From: Marinobacter santoriniensis NKSG1
GTDB taxonomy: Bacteria; Pseudomonadota; Gammaproteobacteria; Pseudomonadales; Oleiphilaceae
Direction: 5' to 3'
DNA length: 64,000 nt
NCBI RefSeq assembly: GCF_000347775.1
Contig: NZ_APAT01000015.1
Coordinates: forward strand, 744,001-808,000
Below the pieces are notes generated by a model. It was not told the origin of the DNA, ran no database searches, and saw only the letters and a list, made by a program, of their open reading frames with translations. Each line of letters opens with the position of its first letter. Position 1 is the first letter of the stretch. The position numbers were made by a program, and so were the translations under genes. Below, piece by piece: positions 40,539 to 50,325 of this stretch.

Positions 40539-40677
40539 TACGAGAACTGTGGCGCTGTCGCGGATTGTAGGGTTGTTATTAGCCATTAACCCCTGCATCA
40601 TTCTGCTTACGCAATAAGCCGGCGTCACCATTGCCATCAGCCGGCGCCGCCAACGAGTAGCTTGAGACGTTTTCCGA

Positions 40678-42762
40678 ATGCAGAAAAAGAACGCCACCGT
40701 ACACCTCCTGATTCTTGATCCCTCCCAGAACGATGCTGAATCGCTGGTCAGCCTTCTTCGCAACTCCGGAAAAGCGACGCGCGCTCACCGCATCACGTCT
40801 GAGGAAGATCTGGAAGAAGTTCTGAAGACGGGGAACTGGGACCTGCTCCTTGCTCGAGACGGCGACGAAGAGTTCACGGCGGACGAGGCCCTGGCCACCA
40901 TACGACGCATGGACAAGGACATTCCCTTCATCCTGCTGACCTCCGAGGAGAACCGCGAGCGCACTGTCGACATCATGAAGGCCGGCGCCCAGGACACGGT
41001 ACCGGCCGAGTATTCCGATATGCTGATGCTGGTGGTCAACCGGGAACTGGCAGCGCTGGAGGAACGGCGTCGCCGGCGGGTGCTCGAATCCCATCTCCGG
41101 GAGGCGGAACAGCGGTGTCAATTACTTCTGGAAAGCTCCAAAGATGCGATCGCCTACATCAACGATGGCATGCACATCTATGCAAACCAGTCGTACATGG
41201 ATTTTCTCGGCTACGACGACATTGACGAGCTGATCTGCATTCCCGTTCTGGACACCCTGACACCCGAAAGTCAGGAGAAGTACAAACAGTTCATGAAGTC
41301 CTTTGTCGAAAAGGGCGAAGACGGCATGACCCTCAATTGCACGGCCCGGCGCAGTGACGACCAGGAGCTCAGTGTGACCATGTCGGTGTCCGCAGCCACC
41401 TACGACGGGGAAGCCTGCACGCAGATCGTGTTGCAACCGGAACACAACGACGCGGAACTGGAAGAAAAGCTGCGCCAGATCAGCAGCCAGGATCTGTTGA
41501 CCGGCCTGTACAACCGCCAGCACATGATGAGTGCGCTGGGCGAAGCAATCGCACGGGCGGGCAAGGAAAACGAAACCGGCGCCCTGGCCTACATTGCGCT
41601 CGACAACTTCATCACCATGAAGAGCCAGGTCGGCATTGCCGGCGCGGATCTTCTGTTGGGAGATCTGGCGTCACTGCTCAAGGAACAGGTGGATGACAAC
41701 ATGACGCTTGCCCGCCTCAGTGACGACGCCTTCAGCATGATGTGCCAGCCGTGCGATGAGAAGGCCATGGCCGAGCAGGCAGAAAAGGTACGGAAGGCTG
41801 TCGAGGACCATCTGTTCGACATTGATGGCCGTACAGTACCCCTGACCGTGAGCATTGGTGTCGCGGCCATTACCGAGAACTCGCCCAGGGCAGAGGAACT
41901 GCTCGGTCGCGCCCACACGGCATCTGCCGATGTTCGCAAGCAGGAAGGCCAGCAACAGGGTAACGGAGTCCTCGTATACAACCCGGCCGAATACGAATCT
42001 CTGGACACCACCAACTCGGTGGAAACCATTCAGAAAGCCCTCGACGACAACCGTTTCCGGCTGCTGTTCCAGCCCATCATCAACCTTCGTGGCGAGGGAG
42101 AGGAGCATTACGAGGCCTTCGTTCGGATGCTCGACAAGGACGAGAAGGAAGTATCCCCCTATGACTTCCTGCCGCCTTCCGGGCCCACAGACACGGCTAT
42201 CAAGATCGACCGCTGGGTCATTCTCCAGACCATCAAGCAGCTGGCCAGTCATCGTTCCCGTGGTCATGACACCCGGCTGTTCCTGAACGTCACAGCGGAA
42301 ACACTCCAGGACAAGACCTTCACGCCCTGGCTGAGCGTAGCCCTTAAGGCCGCTCGCCTGCCCGGTGACTCACTGATCTTCCAGCTCCGTGAAGGCGATG
42401 CAAACAACTTCATGAAGCAGGCCAAGGATTTCACCAAGTCCGTCCACGAGTTGCACTGCAAGGTCTCGATCTCGCAGTTCGGTTGCAGCCTGAATCCGTT
42501 CAACACCTTCAAACACGTTGACGCGGACTACGTAAAAATCGACGGGTCCTTCACGGAAGAGATGCAGAAAAATGACGACGCCAAGGAGCAGGTCAAGGAA
42601 ATGGTCAAGAGCCTGCAGTCCTCCGGCAAGCTGACGATCATTCCGCTGGTGGAGAACGCCAGTATCCTGGCGACACTCTGGCAGGCCGGCGTCAACTACA
42701 TCCAGGGCTATTACCTGCAGGCACCGGTTCCCGAGATGAACTACGATTTCGGCGACAGCTGA
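40678..42762 (+). CDS. fimX: FimX: degenerate REC-PAS-GGDEF-EAL c-di-GMP receptor
   Basis: A 694-residue protein in the order degenerate receiver (about 8-125), PAS (140-260), GGDEF-like (275-425), EAL-like (445-690). The GGDEF site reads SDDAF and the EAL site reads YEAFVRM, so neither cyclase nor esterase activity is expected. This matches FimX, a c-di-GMP-binding receptor that controls type IV pilus placement and twitching. The remaining EAL segments (NVTAETLQD; YVKIDGSF; QGYYLQAP) show the binding fold is kept. It follows the FimW-like gene, and its end meets serB across a bidirectional terminator. Confidence 0.85.
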   Translation: MQKKNATVHLLILDPSQNDAESLVSLLRNSGKATRAHRITSEEDLEEVLKTGNWDLLLARDGDEEFTADEALATIRRMDKDIPFILLTSEENRERTVDIMKAGAQDTVPAEYSDMLMLVVNRELAALEERRRRRVLESHLREAEQRCQLLLESSKDAIAYINDGMHIYANQSYMDFLGYDDIDELICIPVLDTLTPESQEKYKQFMKSFVEKGEDGMTLNCTARRSDDQELSVTMSVSAATYDGEACTQIVLQPEHNDAELEEKLRQISSQDLLTGLYNRQHMMSALGEAIARAGKENETGALAYIALDNFITMKSQVGIAGADLLLGDLASLLKEQVDDNMTLARLSDDAFSMMCQPCDEKAMAEQAEKVRKAVEDHLFDIDGRTVPLTVSIGVAAITENSPRAEELLGRAHTASADVRKQEGQQQGNGVLVYNPAEYESLDTTNSVETIQKALDDNRFRLLFQPIINLRGEGEEHYEAFVRMLDKDEKEVSPYDFLPPSGPTDTAIKIDRWVILQTIKQLASHRSRGHDTRLFLNVTAETLQDKTFTPWLSVALKAARLPGDSLIFQLREGDANNFMKQAKDFTKSVHELHCKVSISQFGCSLNPFNTFKHVDADYVKIDGSFTEEMQKNDDAKEQVKEMVKSLQSSGKLTIIPLVENASILATLWQAGVNYIQGYYLQAPVPEMNYDFGDS

Positions 42763-42779
42763 TACTCGGACCCAATAAA

Positions 42780-42805
42780 AAACGGCGCTCCAGTGAGCGC
42801 CGTTT
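42780..42805. terminator. Bidirectional terminator between fimX and serB
   Basis: AAACGGCGCTC (42780-42790) and GAGCGCCGTTT (42795-42805) form a perfect 11-bp stem with a four-base loop. It is flanked by A on one side and T on the other, so it can stop both convergent transcripts. Confidence 0.85.
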
Positions 42806-42829
42806 CTGGTTCAGTACCACTGAGAAACC

Positions 42830-44062
42830 CTACAATCCCGATTGCTGGATCGACTGGTTGGTTTCACTTTCCCGGAATCCGATCAGGTACAGGATGGCAT
42901 CCAGCCCCAGCGTGGAAATCGAGTGGCGGGCAGACTCCTTGACCAGGGGCTTGGCCCGGAAGGCCACTCCCAGACCAGCCTGACTCAGCATTGGCAGGTC
43001 GTTGGCACCATCTCCCACGGCAATGACCTGCTCGCGGGAAATGTGCTCCTTTTTCGCGATATCCAGCAACAATTCCGCTTTGCGCTTGCCGTCCACAATC
43101 TGGCCCGCTACCCGACCGGTCACCCTGCCATTCTCGATTTCCAGCTCGTTGGCGTAAACGTAGTCGATGCCCAGCTTTGACTGCAGATGCTTCGCAAAGT
43201 AGGTAAAACCACCGGAGAGGATGGCCGTGCGGTAGCCCAGACCTTTGAGACTGCGAATCAGGTGCTCGGCCCCCTCCGTCAACCTGAGGCGGCTGGCAAT
43301 GCCTTCAAGCACAGACTCATCAAGCCCTTTCAGCAGGGCCAGACGCTCGGCAAAGCTCTGACTGAAATCGAGTTCCCCCTGCATGGCCCGCTCGGTAATC
43401 TCGGCCACCTGGTCACCCACACCAGCTTCCCGAGCGAGTTCGTCTATGACTTCTGCCTCGATCAGCGTGGAGTCCATATCGAAAACCACCAGTCGACGAT
43501 TCCGGCGGAAAATGGAATCCTCCTGGAAGGCGATGTCCACGTTCATTTCGCCGGCGATGTGGAGGAAATCGGCGCGCAGTTCTTCAAGATCCGCCGGCGT
43601 ACCGCGTACCGAAAACTCCACACAGGCAATCCGGTTGTCGCCCGTATTTAGCGACGGTCGCGCCGACAGGCGACTGATGTTGTCGATATTCAGGCCATGC
43701 CGGGCGGTAATCGCCGAAACCTTGGCAATCTGCTCCGCCTTGATATCCCGGGACAGGAGAGTGACGATGTAGCAGGCACGATTCCGACCTGCCGCCCACG
43801 CCTGGTACTCCTCGACAGTAATCGGCGCGAAGTGAACCTGAAGATCGAGGGCATGCAACCGGAACAGCAGGTCCCGGATGACCGGGGACGATTTGGACTC
43901 ATCCGGAATCTCGATCAGAATTCCCCAGGTCAGATGGTCGTGAATCACCGCCTGGCCAATGTCCAGAATCCGGACATCGTACTGCCCCATGATGCCGGTG
44001 ATTTCCGAGGTGAGTCCGGGCTTGTCGCGTCCCGATACGTTAATCAGTACCAGCTCACTCAC
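42830..44062 (-). CDS. serB: Phosphoserine phosphatase SerB with two ACT domains
   Basis: SerB removes the phosphate of phosphoserine, the last step of serine synthesis. The 410-residue protein has two ACT-like regulatory domains (about 1-85 and 95-185) ahead of the HAD phosphatase domain with [19 protein letters not shown] (nucleophile Asp195, acid Asp197), [11 protein letters not shown] and [12 protein letters not shown]. The start is GTG at 44062, with AAGAGGAG nine bases upstream. It lies inside the last codons of parC, so the two overlap by eight bases. The ACT domains suggest control by serine. Confidence 0.95.
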   Translation of the reverse strand: MSELVLINVSGRDKPGLTSEITGIMGQYDVRILDIGQAVIHDHLTWGILIEIPDESKSSPVIRDLLFRLHALDLQVHFAPITVEEYQAWAAGRNRACYIVTLLSRDIKAEQIAKVSAITARHGLNIDNISRLSARPSLNTGDNRIACVEFSVRGTPADLEELRADFLHIAGEMNVDIAFQEDSIFRRNRRLVVFDMDSTLIEAEVIDELAREAGVGDQVAEITERAMQGELDFSQSFAERLALLKGLDESVLEGIASRLRLTEGAEHLIRSLKGLGYRTAILSGGFTYFAKHLQSKLGIDYVYANELEIENGRVTGRVAGQIVDGKRKAELLLDIAKKEHISREQVIAVGDGANDLPMLSQAGLGVAFRAKPLVKESARHSISTLGLDAILYLIGFRESETNQSIQQSGL

Positions 44063-46349
44063 TGTCGCCGCTCTCCTCTTGCCCCGCCTGGGCGGCAGTG
44101 GCTATCACGTCTATGGCATCGACCCGCTGAAGCCCCCGCGGCAGCTTATGGCCACGACGCCCGCGTTCTCCGATGTAATGCTCAAGATCACTGAATTTCA
44201 ATCCCATCTTGCGCTTGCCGGCCCGGATCTCGATCTGGTCATCCTGCGCGAACACAGCCACCGCCACGACATATTCCTCGCGGTTCTGGACGCGGGCAGA
44301 GGGGATACTGATGATCTTGTTACCTTTCCCTTTGGCCAGCTCCGGCAACTCACTGAGCGGGAAGACCAACATCCGACCTTCATTGGAAATGGCCGCCAGG
44401 TATAGCGGACTCTCCGACCGGGGAACGGAAACCGGAGACAGGATCTTTGCGCCTTTCGGCACACTGACAACGGCCTTGCCATTGCGATTCTTGCTGATCA
44501 TGTCGTTCATACTGGTCACGAAGCCATACCCGCCATCGGTAACCAGCAGCACCTTACCGGACGGCTCACCCAGCAGAAGCCCGGAGAAGGTCGCGCCGGA
44601 GGGCGGATTGATGCGGCCGGTCAGCGGTTCGCCTTGCCCCCTGGCTGACGGCAGGGTGTGCGCCAGAAGCGAGTATGCCCGCCCGGTGGAATCCAGGAAG
44701 ATCGCCTGCTGGTTGTTGCGCCCCCGGGCCGCCAGTGCAAACCGGTCACCCGCCTTGTAACTCAGGCCCTCGGGCTCGATATCGTGGCCCTTGGCAGCGC
44801 GGACCCAGCCTTTCTCGGACAACACAACCGTCACCGGATCGTTGGAGACGAGGTCGACTTCACTGAACGCCCGTGCCTCTTCACGCTCCACAATGGGTGA
44901 GCGGCGATCATCGCCAAAGCTTTCCGCATCCTGCTGGATCTCGGTCTTGATCAACTCGCGCAAACGGTCCTCGGATCCCAGGATGGACTGCAGTTCGTCA
45001 CGCTCCGCCGAGAGTTCGTCCTGCTCGCCCCGGATTTTCATCTCTTCCAGCTTCGCCAGATGACGGAGTTTCAGCTCCAGGATGGCCTCTGCCTGTTCCG
45101 GCGACAGTCCAAAGCGAGCCATCAGCTCATCTTTGGGCTTGTCCTCATACCGGATGATCTCGATGACTTCGTCGATATTCAGATAGGCGACCAGGAGGCC
45201 TTCCAGAATGTGCAGACGGGCCAACACCTTGTCCAGCCGATGCTGGAGGCGGCGAACCACTGTTGTTCGACGGAAGGCCAGCCATTCGGTCAGGACGGAA
45301 TGGAGCCCCTTCACGCCCGGGCGGCCATCGTTTCCGATAACGTTTATGTTCACCCGGTAGGTTTTTTCCAGGTCGGTGCTGGCAAAGAGGTGTGCCATCA
45401 GCCCATCGAGGTCAACGCGGCTGGATCGGGGAACGATCACTAGGCGCGTGGGGTTTTCATGGTCGGATTCATCGCGCAGATCCGCCACCATCGGCAGTTT
45501 CTTGGTCTGCATCTGATGGGCAATCTGCTCCAGCACCCGGTTTCCGGACACCTGGTGCGGCAGATCCGTGACCACCACTTCGCCATTTTCCCGCGTCCAG
45601 CGGGCCCGCATCCGCAGTGATCCGCGGCCGGTTTCGTACATCTGGCGAATGTCCCGACGCGGTGTGATCACTTCGGCGTGGGTCGGGAAATCCGGGCCTT
45701 TGATGTGCTCGCAGAGATCGTCCACGGTGGCATCCGGCTGGTCCAGCAGGTGAATACAGGCGGCCGCGACTTCCCGGACATTGTGGGGCGGGATATCCGT
45801 AGCCATGCCTACTGCAATACCGGTGGTCCCATTGAGCAGCACATGGGGCAGACGCGCCGGCAGGATGGAGGGCTCCTCCATTGTGCCATCAAAGTTGGGC
45901 ACCCAATCCACCGTGCCCTGGCCAAGCTCACCCAGCAGAACGTCCGCAAACGGAGCCAGACGGGATTCGGTATAACGCATGGCGGCAAAGGACTTGGGAT
46001 CGTCCGGAGACCCCCAGTTCCCCTGCCCGTCCACCAGCGGATAGCGATAGGAGAACGGCTGGGCCATCAACACCATGGCTTCGTAGCAGGCACTGTCACC
46101 GTGAGGATGGAACTTGCCCAGTACATCCCCGACCGTGCGGGCCGATTTCTTGTACTTGGAGGTGGACTTCAGGCCCAACTCCGACATGGCATAAACGATG
46201 CGCCGCTGAACCGGCTTCAGCCCGTCTCCGACATTGGGCAGGGCCCTGTCGAGGATGACGTACATGGAGTAATCAAGGTAGGCCTTTTCCGTGTAATCCC
46301 TGAGCGAGACGCGCTCAAAGCCTTCATCAGTGGTTTGAAATTCTGGCAT
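44055..46349 (-). CDS. parC: DNA topoisomerase IV subunit A ParC
   Basis: ParC is the DNA-cutting subunit of topoisomerase IV, which unlinks replicated chromosomes. The 764-residue protein starts [20 protein letters not shown]. The active Tyr126 lies in [10 protein letters not shown]. The quinolone-resistance region is [15 protein letters not shown] with the sensitive-type Ser86 and Glu90. The C-terminal beta-pinwheel blades are present but the protein ends without a long tail. Its stop is inside the serB start. parE lies 7 kb away on the same strand. Confidence 0.97.
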   Translation of the reverse strand: MPEFQTTDEGFERVSLRDYTEKAYLDYSMYVILDRALPNVGDGLKPVQRRIVYAMSELGLKSTSKYKKSARTVGDVLGKFHPHGDSACYEAMVLMAQPFSYRYPLVDGQGNWGSPDDPKSFAAMRYTESRLAPFADVLLGELGQGTVDWVPNFDGTMEEPSILPARLPHVLLNGTTGIAVGMATDIPPHNVREVAAACIHLLDQPDATVDDLCEHIKGPDFPTHAEVITPRRDIRQMYETGRGSLRMRARWTRENGEVVVTDLPHQVSGNRVLEQIAHQMQTKKLPMVADLRDESDHENPTRLVIVPRSSRVDLDGLMAHLFASTDLEKTYRVNINVIGNDGRPGVKGLHSVLTEWLAFRRTTVVRRLQHRLDKVLARLHILEGLLVAYLNIDEVIEIIRYEDKPKDELMARFGLSPEQAEAILELKLRHLAKLEEMKIRGEQDELSAERDELQSILGSEDRLRELIKTEIQQDAESFGDDRRSPIVEREEARAFSEVDLVSNDPVTVVLSEKGWVRAAKGHDIEPEGLSYKAGDRFALAARGRNNQQAIFLDSTGRAYSLLAHTLPSARGQGEPLTGRINPPSGATFSGLLLGEPSGKVLLVTDGGYGFVTSMNDMISKNRNGKAVVSVPKGAKILSPVSVPRSESPLYLAAISNEGRMLVFPLSELPELAKGKGNKIISIPSARVQNREEYVVAVAVFAQDDQIEIRAGKRKMGLKFSDLEHYIGERGRRGHKLPRGLQRVDAIDVIATAAQAGQEESGDSE

Positions 46350-46595
46350 GTATGCCTCTTGTTTACCTGGACTGCCGGTTTGTCGAAACTGGCAGTGATG
46401 CTACCTTTTGCGCCCGCGAAATACACGGGATATGTGCGAGCGCACATTATATGGAGGCCAACCCAGATACTCCAATCCCGGCCAATGATGAAAACGCCAA
46501 TAGCGGAATTCCCGAATGGAGAGACCGTAACCCTGATCGTATTCTCATCAGGCGTAAGTCATTGACCGTTTTATTTCCCGGACGAGCGGAACATT

Positions 46596-46838
46596 ATGAG
46601 ACAGAACCTCAAAGCCTGCGGGCAGGCCATGGTGACAGCCCTGGTCAATGCGGTACTGGCCGTGGCACTGATGCTGCTCGTGGAATTTGCGATCAGCGGC
46701 AACTTCGACGTTCCGAAAACTTATTTGTGGGCAGGCCTGCTGATCTGGGTCGTTATCTTTGCCGGTCAGTTCTGGCGTCAACGGTATCTTTGCAGAAACT
46801 GCAGCTCCAACGAGGAATCTCCCCGTTCTTCGTCGTAA
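46596..46838 (+). CDS. Small two-helix membrane protein of unknown function
   Basis: An 80-residue protein with two hydrophobic stretches (about 12-33, MVTALVNAVLAVALMLLVEFAI, and 44-58, LWAGLLIWVVIFAGQF), joined by a short polar loop, and a polar Ser-rich C-terminus with two cysteines (YLCRNCSS). It is likely an inner-membrane hairpin. No family is recognised and the ribosome binding site is poor. It sits in the gap between parC and the chemotaxis receptor, so it may be a real small gene or a chance frame; the clean hydrophobic pattern favours real. Confidence 0.5.
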   Translation: MRQNLKACGQAMVTALVNAVLAVALMLLVEFAISGNFDVPKTYLWAGLLIWVVIFAGQFWRQRYLCRNCSSNEESPRSSS

Positions 46839-46962
46839 GACCGGCCAAGTTGACCCACATCATAACCCCATTCCCTGACTCATCGTTTTGTTAATGTTTT
46901 CGGAGCGTTGACGCATCCAGCTGCTATGCTGTCTTCAGAACAACAGACATTGCGAGGACAGC

Positions 46963-48600
46963 ATGCAGGTGTTTCGAAACCTTGGTCTCCGGACCAAAAT
47001 CGCCCTCCCTTTTGGCATCACTGCCGCGGCCCTGATCGTAATCGGAATTCTGAACGCGCTGACCGTCCGGGAACTCATCTCGGATACCAATCGCATTGCT
47101 ACCAATTACCTGCCCTCGGTCAGCAAAATCCTGAACGGCGACCGCGACCTCTATCAGGCTTATGTAGCTCAGATCAAACTGGTTGACGCAGCCTTCAATC
47201 AGGAAGACACCGGCGCGTTCCTGGAAAGCTTCAATGAAAATGCCCAGCAGGCACAGGATCGTTTCACCCAGGCGTCTGTCCTTCTCTCCGATTCGGGCGC
47301 GGCTCCGGTTATCCAGGGCTTTGACACCGCCTTTGATCGCTGGGAAACATCGGCCCGAAAGGTAATAAAGACCGCACTCGACGGCGACCCCGAACAGGCC
47401 AGAACCCTTGCAGAGAGTGAGACTTCTACACTGTTCAGCAACCTGCGGGATTATTACGACAAGCTCGGCGCGCTTGCTGACGAACAGGCCGCAAACCGTG
47501 CAAAGGATTCTGCGCAGGAGGGCATGTCCAGCTCAATCACCACGGGCACTGTCACCGTTCTGGCGATCATTCTGAGTCTCGCTCTGTTCCTGCTCTTCAT
47601 GCGACTGATCATTGGCTCAATCAGTGCAGTCCGCCGTCAGCTCGACGCAATAGCACAGGGCAAAGGCGACCTTACCCAGCGAATTCCTGTCGAAGTAAAA
47701 GATGACCTTGGCCGACTGGCCGACAGTTTTAACCAGGTCCTCGCCAATCTCCAGAGCATGATCCGGTCGATTCAGGAACTCAGTAACGGGCTTGGTGACG
47801 GCGCCGGTCGCCTGGCAACCGCGGCTCAGGAAAACAACGACGGCGTGAGTCGGCAGACCGACTCCATTGCCATGGTGGCCACCGCCATCAATGAAATGCA
47901 GAGTGCCATCGAAGAAGTGGCCGGCAACGCCTCGCGGGCGGCCGAGATCACCCGGGAAGCGGAACAGAAAGGTCGCGATAATGCTCGCATTATCGGGGAC
48001 TCTTCAAGGCAGGTTCACAGCCTCGCCGCCCAGACCGCCAAAGCGGCCGAAGCGATCCGGAAGTTATCGGAAGATTCCGACAACATCACGTCGGTACTGG
48101 ACGTGATCCGGGGCATTGCCGAGCAGACCAACCTGCTCGCCCTTAACGCGGCCATAGAGGCGGCCAGAGCCGGCGAACAGGGGCGCGGCTTTGCGGTTGT
48201 GGCTGACGAAGTCCGAACACTGGCGCAGCGAACCCAGCAGTCTACGGAAGATATCCAGACCATGATCACGGCCCTGCAAAGCGGCGTATCGGAAGTGGTG
48301 TCTGTCATGGAGGTTGGCAGTCGCGAGGCCGCCGAAACCGAGAAGCTGGCAACCGAGGCCGAAAGCGGGCTTCAGGCCATTCTCGAAGGCATTGCCGATA
48401 TCAGCGATGCCAACACCAGCGTTGCGTCCGCCACGGAACAGCAGACCCAGGTTGTGGACGAGATCAATCGAAGTATTACGGAAATCAACGATCTGGCGTC
48501 AGACAGCGCCAAACGTTCGCGGGAGATCGACGAGATCAGCCAGTCGTTGCACGGTTACGCAAGCGACCTGGAGCAACAGACGGGCCGATTCCGGGTCTGA
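46963..48600 (+). CDS. Methyl-accepting chemotaxis protein
   Basis: A 545-residue transmembrane chemoreceptor. The first helix is at about 14-34 ([18 protein letters not shown]), followed by a helical periplasmic sensor domain of about 155 residues without clear Cache or PAS folds. The second helix lies at 192-212, then HAMP (to about 265), then the signalling domain with the hairpin tip [21 protein letters not shown]. No CheB-type pentapeptide tail is seen. GAGGA precedes the ATG by five. The ligand cannot be inferred. It ends in a hairpin at 48582-48616. Confidence 0.93.
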   Translation: MQVFRNLGLRTKIALPFGITAAALIVIGILNALTVRELISDTNRIATNYLPSVSKILNGDRDLYQAYVAQIKLVDAAFNQEDTGAFLESFNENAQQAQDRFTQASVLLSDSGAAPVIQGFDTAFDRWETSARKVIKTALDGDPEQARTLAESETSTLFSNLRDYYDKLGALADEQAANRAKDSAQEGMSSSITTGTVTVLAIILSLALFLLFMRLIIGSISAVRRQLDAIAQGKGDLTQRIPVEVKDDLGRLADSFNQVLANLQSMIRSIQELSNGLGDGAGRLATAAQENNDGVSRQTDSIAMVATAINEMQSAIEEVAGNASRAAEITREAEQKGRDNARIIGDSSRQVHSLAAQTAKAAEAIRKLSEDSDNITSVLDVIRGIAEQTNLLALNAAIEAARAGEQGRGFAVVADEVRTLAQRTQQSTEDIQTMITALQSGVSEVVSVMEVGSREAAETEKLATEAESGLQAILEGIADISDANTSVASATEQQTQVVDEINRSITEINDLASDSAKRSREIDEISQSLHGYASDLEQQTGRFRV

Positions 48601-48616
48601 TTCCCGAAATCGGCCC
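48582..48616. terminator. Hairpin over the end of the chemoreceptor gene
   Basis: GGGCCGATTCCGGG (48582-48595) and CCCGAAATCGGCCC (48603-48616) pair with one mismatch around the stop codon at 48598-48600. There is no T-run, so it may be a 3' end-protecting hairpin or a weak terminator between convergent genes. Confidence 0.5.
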
Positions 48617-48630
48617 CGAGACGCGACGAC

Positions 48631-49218
48631 CTACTGGCGTATGCCTTCGACGGAAATGATCATATCCACCGTTTCAGATGCGGGGCCCAGATCCATCGGG
48701 ATACCGAAATCCTTCAGTCGCAGTTCCGTTTCGGCCTCGAAGCCCATTCGGTAACCGCCCCAGGGATCCGCTCCGTGCCCGATCATTTCGGCATCGAGCG
48801 TGACTTCCCTGGTGACACCGCGCAGCGTGAGATCCCCGATGATGTCGGCCTCACCATCTCCCTGCATCTCGATCCGTTTGCTCTTGAATGAGGCTTGCGG
48901 GTATTTGTCGACGTACAGGAAGTCCTCACTCCGGAGATGCTTGTCGCGCTCTGCGTGATTCGAATCCACACTGGCCGTGTCAATCGTCACCGACACCGAA
49001 CTCTTCTCGGGATTTTCCGCATTGTAGGTGAACTGGCCGTCGAACTCGTTAAAACGGCCATAGAGCCAGCTGTAGCCGAGGTGAGAAATCTTGAACATGA
49101 TGAACTGGTGGTCGCCCTTGGTATCGAACTGATAGGTGCCACTGCCATCGTCTTCCGCCGCTGAGGCAACCCCCGTCAACGCAAGTGAAACCGCGGATGC
49201 CAGAATAAGTTTTTTCAT
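48631..49218 (-). CDS. YceI-family periplasmic lipid-binding protein
   Basis: A 195-residue exported protein with the signal peptide [20 protein letters not shown] and the YceI beta-barrel that binds isoprenoid-type lipids. Typical segments are [30 protein letters not shown] and [17 protein letters not shown]. The start is set by AAGGAGATCACC just before the ATG; earlier in-frame starts are ignored. The cytochrome b561 gene lies directly upstream on the same strand, a frequent pairing (yceI-yceJ in E. coli), suggesting a quinone-linked role. Confidence 0.92.
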   Translation of the reverse strand: MKKLILASAVSLALTGVASAAEDDGSGTYQFDTKGDHQFIMFKISHLGYSWLYGRFNEFDGQFTYNAENPEKSSVSVTIDTASVDSNHAERDKHLRSEDFLYVDKYPQASFKSKRIEMQGDGEADIIGDLTLRGVTREVTLDAEMIGHGADPWGGYRMGFEAETELRLKDFGIPMDLGPASETVDMIISVEGIRQ

Positions 49219-49284
49219 GGTGATCTCCTTTTTCATCAATGTCGGTCCCTGACCGGGACAGATTTCAGATAACAACCCCTGACT

Positions 49285-49830
49285 CTATAAACCGAGCATA
49301 CGCCGGAGCGTTTCGTCCCGGTCAACCCAGTGATGCTTGAGCGCGCCCAGCGCATGCACCCCGGCCAGAACGACCAGCCCCAGGGTTGACCAGTAATGAA
49401 CACCTCCTGCGACATCTTCCAGATGATCGACGTCGCCCGTCATCGACGGCACATCGAACCAGCCAAAAACGCTGATGGATGAACCATCGGCCGTTGTGAT
49501 CAGGTATCCGCTGGCCATCGCCACAAACAGCAACAGGTACAGACTACCGTGCGCCAGACGGGCCACGACCCTCTCGATTCGTGCATGCCCCTGAACGGGA
49601 TCCGGCACGGAATCGGTCAGTCGCCACGCAACCCGGGCAATCATGACCATCAGCAAAAGAATGCCAAAACTCCGGTGCAGATCCGGGCCGCGCTGATACC
49701 AGGCGTGGTAATACGTCAGATCCACCATCCAGGAGCCGAGGACAAACAAGCCCAGTACCGCGGCGGCCACGACCCAGTGTGCTGTCACGGCCACGGCACC
49801 ATAACGGGTTGAATCATTACGCCATTGCAT
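49285..49830 (-). CDS. Cytochrome b561 (YceJ-like)
   Basis: A 181-residue inner-membrane protein of the bacterial cytochrome b561 family. Four membrane helices are visible (about 12-33, 45-63, 83-104, 140-160), with histidines at heme-ligand positions (AVTAHW; RSFG with LHRSFG; ARLAHGSLYL; VLAGVHALGALKHHW). It probably binds two hemes and moves electrons between quinone and a periplasmic partner. GGGAG lies upstream of the ATG at 49830, and an earlier GTG is not preferred. It is followed after 66 bases by the YceI gene, as in E. coli yceJ-yceI. Confidence 0.9.
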   Translation of the reverse strand: MQWRNDSTRYGAVAVTAHWVVAAAVLGLFVLGSWMVDLTYYHAWYQRGPDLHRSFGILLLMVMIARVAWRLTDSVPDPVQGHARIERVVARLAHGSLYLLLFVAMASGYLITTADGSSISVFGWFDVPSMTGDVDHLEDVAGGVHYWSTLGLVVLAGVHALGALKHHWVDRDETLRRMLGL

Positions 49831-50049
49831 ACGGTTCCAACTGCTCCCTGTCACTTTGATCAGCCCAGTCTAAAAAGACGTTAACCGACAGCAAACCAAA
49901 ATCTTTTGCTGTGGCTCATCAGAATTTCTGATCGATCTTCACCTATCCCTTTAGTCTTATACGGGTTTTACGGATTGTTGAATTTCATCGCGGCGATAAA
50001 CTTTAAGCATTCTTGAAAACCATCAGAACAAGCGACCGTGAGGCATAGC

Positions 50050-50097
50050 ATGGAACTGGAATTTGACGAAAACGTGGTTGTTCCCAGCAACAACTGA
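50050..50097 (+). CDS. Candidate 15-residue peptide
   Basis: ATG at 50050 opens a frame reading MELEFDENVVVPSNN, ended by TGA. GTGAGG sits six bases before the ATG. It is acidic with a Val-rich centre and a Ser-Asn-Asn end. A GC-rich hairpin begins seven bases after the stop. It may be a leader peptide or a chance frame. No known family is recognised. Confidence 0.25.
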   Translation: MELEFDENVVVPSNN

Positions 50098-50103
50098 TGT
50101 TTC

Positions 50104-50123
50104 GGGCGGCCCGCGCGCCGCCC
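50104..50123 (+). terminator. GC-rich hairpin after the short open frame
   Basis: GGGCGGC (50104-50110) pairs with GCCGCCC (50117-50123) across CCGCGC. The stem is strong but the tail is CT-rich (TCCCTCC) rather than T only. It could stop or pause a short transcript started upstream of 50050. Confidence 0.4.
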
Positions 50124-50157
50124 TCCCTCCTGATCAGCACCGACTGACATCCGCCGG

Positions 50158-50181
50158 ATACAAACCGTTTCTCGTTTGTAT
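50158..50181. promoter_or_regulatory. Inverted repeat upstream of the EAL gene
   Basis: ATACAAAC (50158-50165) and GTTTGTAT (50174-50181) are perfect inverted arms with an 8-base centre, typical of an operator for a dimeric regulator. The spacing is longer than that of the PsrA-like boxes near 7480. The regulator is unknown. Confidence 0.4.
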
Positions 50182-50325
50182 ATGAAATGGTGGTAATAAA
50201 CCCGGTTTTTTGGCAAGCTTCTTCCTACGTGCTTCGGTGAGTCGATCGCCGCTTTTACGTACGTGTTTCAGACAGTTCGGGCCTGACTGCTGCCCGTTGT
50301 GTTCGTCAAACTAGCCACAAACTCT

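Larger units (their letters stand above)
49831..50325. other. Intergenic region, 495 bases
   Basis: This is the only gap over 300 bases. It holds a 15-codon open frame with a ribosome binding site (50050-50097), a GC-rich hairpin right after it (50104-50123), and an 8-bp inverted repeat (50158-50181). A promoter for the EAL gene is expected in the last 150 bases but none is obvious. No tRNA or recognised RNA family was found. Confidence 0.6.

Noticed and set aside
40678-42762. FimX as an active diguanylate cyclase or phosphodiesterase.
   Set aside because: Both catalytic motifs are degenerate (SDDAF and EAF).
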